Shown piece after piece: positions 20,522 to 20,583 of a stretch of DNA of 20,583 nt; position 1 is the stretch's first letter, and the number at the start of each line of letters is the position of its first letter. Where the stretch lies: positions 1 to 20,583 of IMG/VR virus record IMGVR_UViG_3300037606_000285; one strand, written 5' to 3'. The notes under the pieces were generated by a model. The model was not told the origin of the DNA. It did no database searches and saw nothing but the letters and a program-made list of their open reading frames with translations. This DNA is from a virus. Position numbers and translations under genes: made by a program.

Positions 20522-20540
20522 CTTAGTCCCGACGACTAAG
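20522..20540. repeat. CTTAGTC palindrome 4 (loop CCGAC)
   Basis: CTTAGTC-CCGAC-GACTAAG, about 950 bases from palindrome 3 yet with the same stem and loop length. The 30-bp repeat is absent here. Confidence 0.9.
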
Positions 20541-20582
20541 CCCCCCACAAACCTCACACTCCCCAACACTGCCCACCGATGC
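20523..20582 (-). CDS. Possible 3' end of a minus-strand gene with CxxC, cut by right edge
   Basis: An open frame enters from the right edge and reads ASVGSVGECEVCGGLSRRD before TAA at 20523-20525. It contains CEVC and ends LSRRD, reading the palindrome in the same frame as paralog A, which ends LSHED. Only 19 residues are visible, so this is tentative; chance is not excluded. Confidence 0.3.
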   Translation of the reverse strand, partial: ASVGSVGECEVCGGLSRRD

Positions 20583-20583
20583 C

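Larger units (their letters stand above)
19874..20522. other. Repeat-rich noncoding region, origin or control region candidate
   Basis: I see no credible gene in these roughly 650 bases. The left part has the TTGACA box and AT-rich sequence. 20035-20247 carries a long inverted repeat and CAATGTTCC motifs. 20269-20288 is pure A/T, and 20310-20516 is a C/A-rich stretch with very few G and repeated CCATATACC-like words. Composition differs sharply from the coding part of the window. Confidence 0.7.

Noticed and set aside
1-20583. tRNA genes
   Set aside because: No cloverleaf with the conserved TTCRANNC arm was found by eye on either strand; a tRNAscan run would be needed to exclude weak ones.

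Overview
The window is part of a tailed double-stranded DNA phage (class Caudoviricetes) or a closely related prophage. The head and DNA-packaging module is nearly complete and reads leftward on the minus strand: small terminase, a zinc-ribbon protein, large terminase, two small proteins, portal, a small coiled-coil protein, a GroES-like co-chaperonin, scaffold, a conserved head protein, a candidate decoration protein and the major capsid protein. Adaptor, neck and tail or fibre proteins follow toward the left edge. The host cannot be read from the sequence. The high GC content and strong Shine-Dalgarno sites fit a GC-rich proteobacterium, but that is inference.

Layout from right to left. (1) 19874-20583 has almost no genes. 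It holds five exact CAATGTTCC motifs, a 17-bp perfect inverted repeat, a pure A/T tract and a 52-bp-period direct repeat, and looks like an origin or control region. (2) 19079-19873 holds two paralogous 104-residue Cys4 proteins mixed with copies of a 30-bp repeat and a CTTAGTC-N5-GACTAAG palindrome. This is the least explained part of the window. (3) 18210-18980 is the only convincing plus-strand gene, a protein of unknown function with two tandem terminators. (4) 17825-18209 is a divergent promoter region; the late promoter there (TTGACT-N17-TATACT) drives the structural operon. (5) 8571-17808 is the packaging and head module, with a second likely promoter just ahead of the GroES-like gene. 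(6) 6913-8448 is a probable homing endonuclease gene with its own promoter, bracketed by two nearly identical terminators whose tetraloops are inverted relative to each other. (7) 1-6798 contains connector and tail genes and a cluster of very small Lys/Gly-rich proteins. Several of these are only 37-61 residues long and are tightly coupled by TGATG or ATGA overlaps.

The genes fit together as a late operon: the terminases cut and package DNA through the portal, scaffold and co-chaperonin assist capsid assembly, decoration and capsid proteins form the shell, and adaptor, neck and fibre proteins complete the particle. Two elements sit outside this plan: the homing endonuclease cassette inserted after the capsid gene, and the paralog and palindrome array beside the repeat-rich right end. 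All assignments come from reading the sequence and from family memory; no database search was run.
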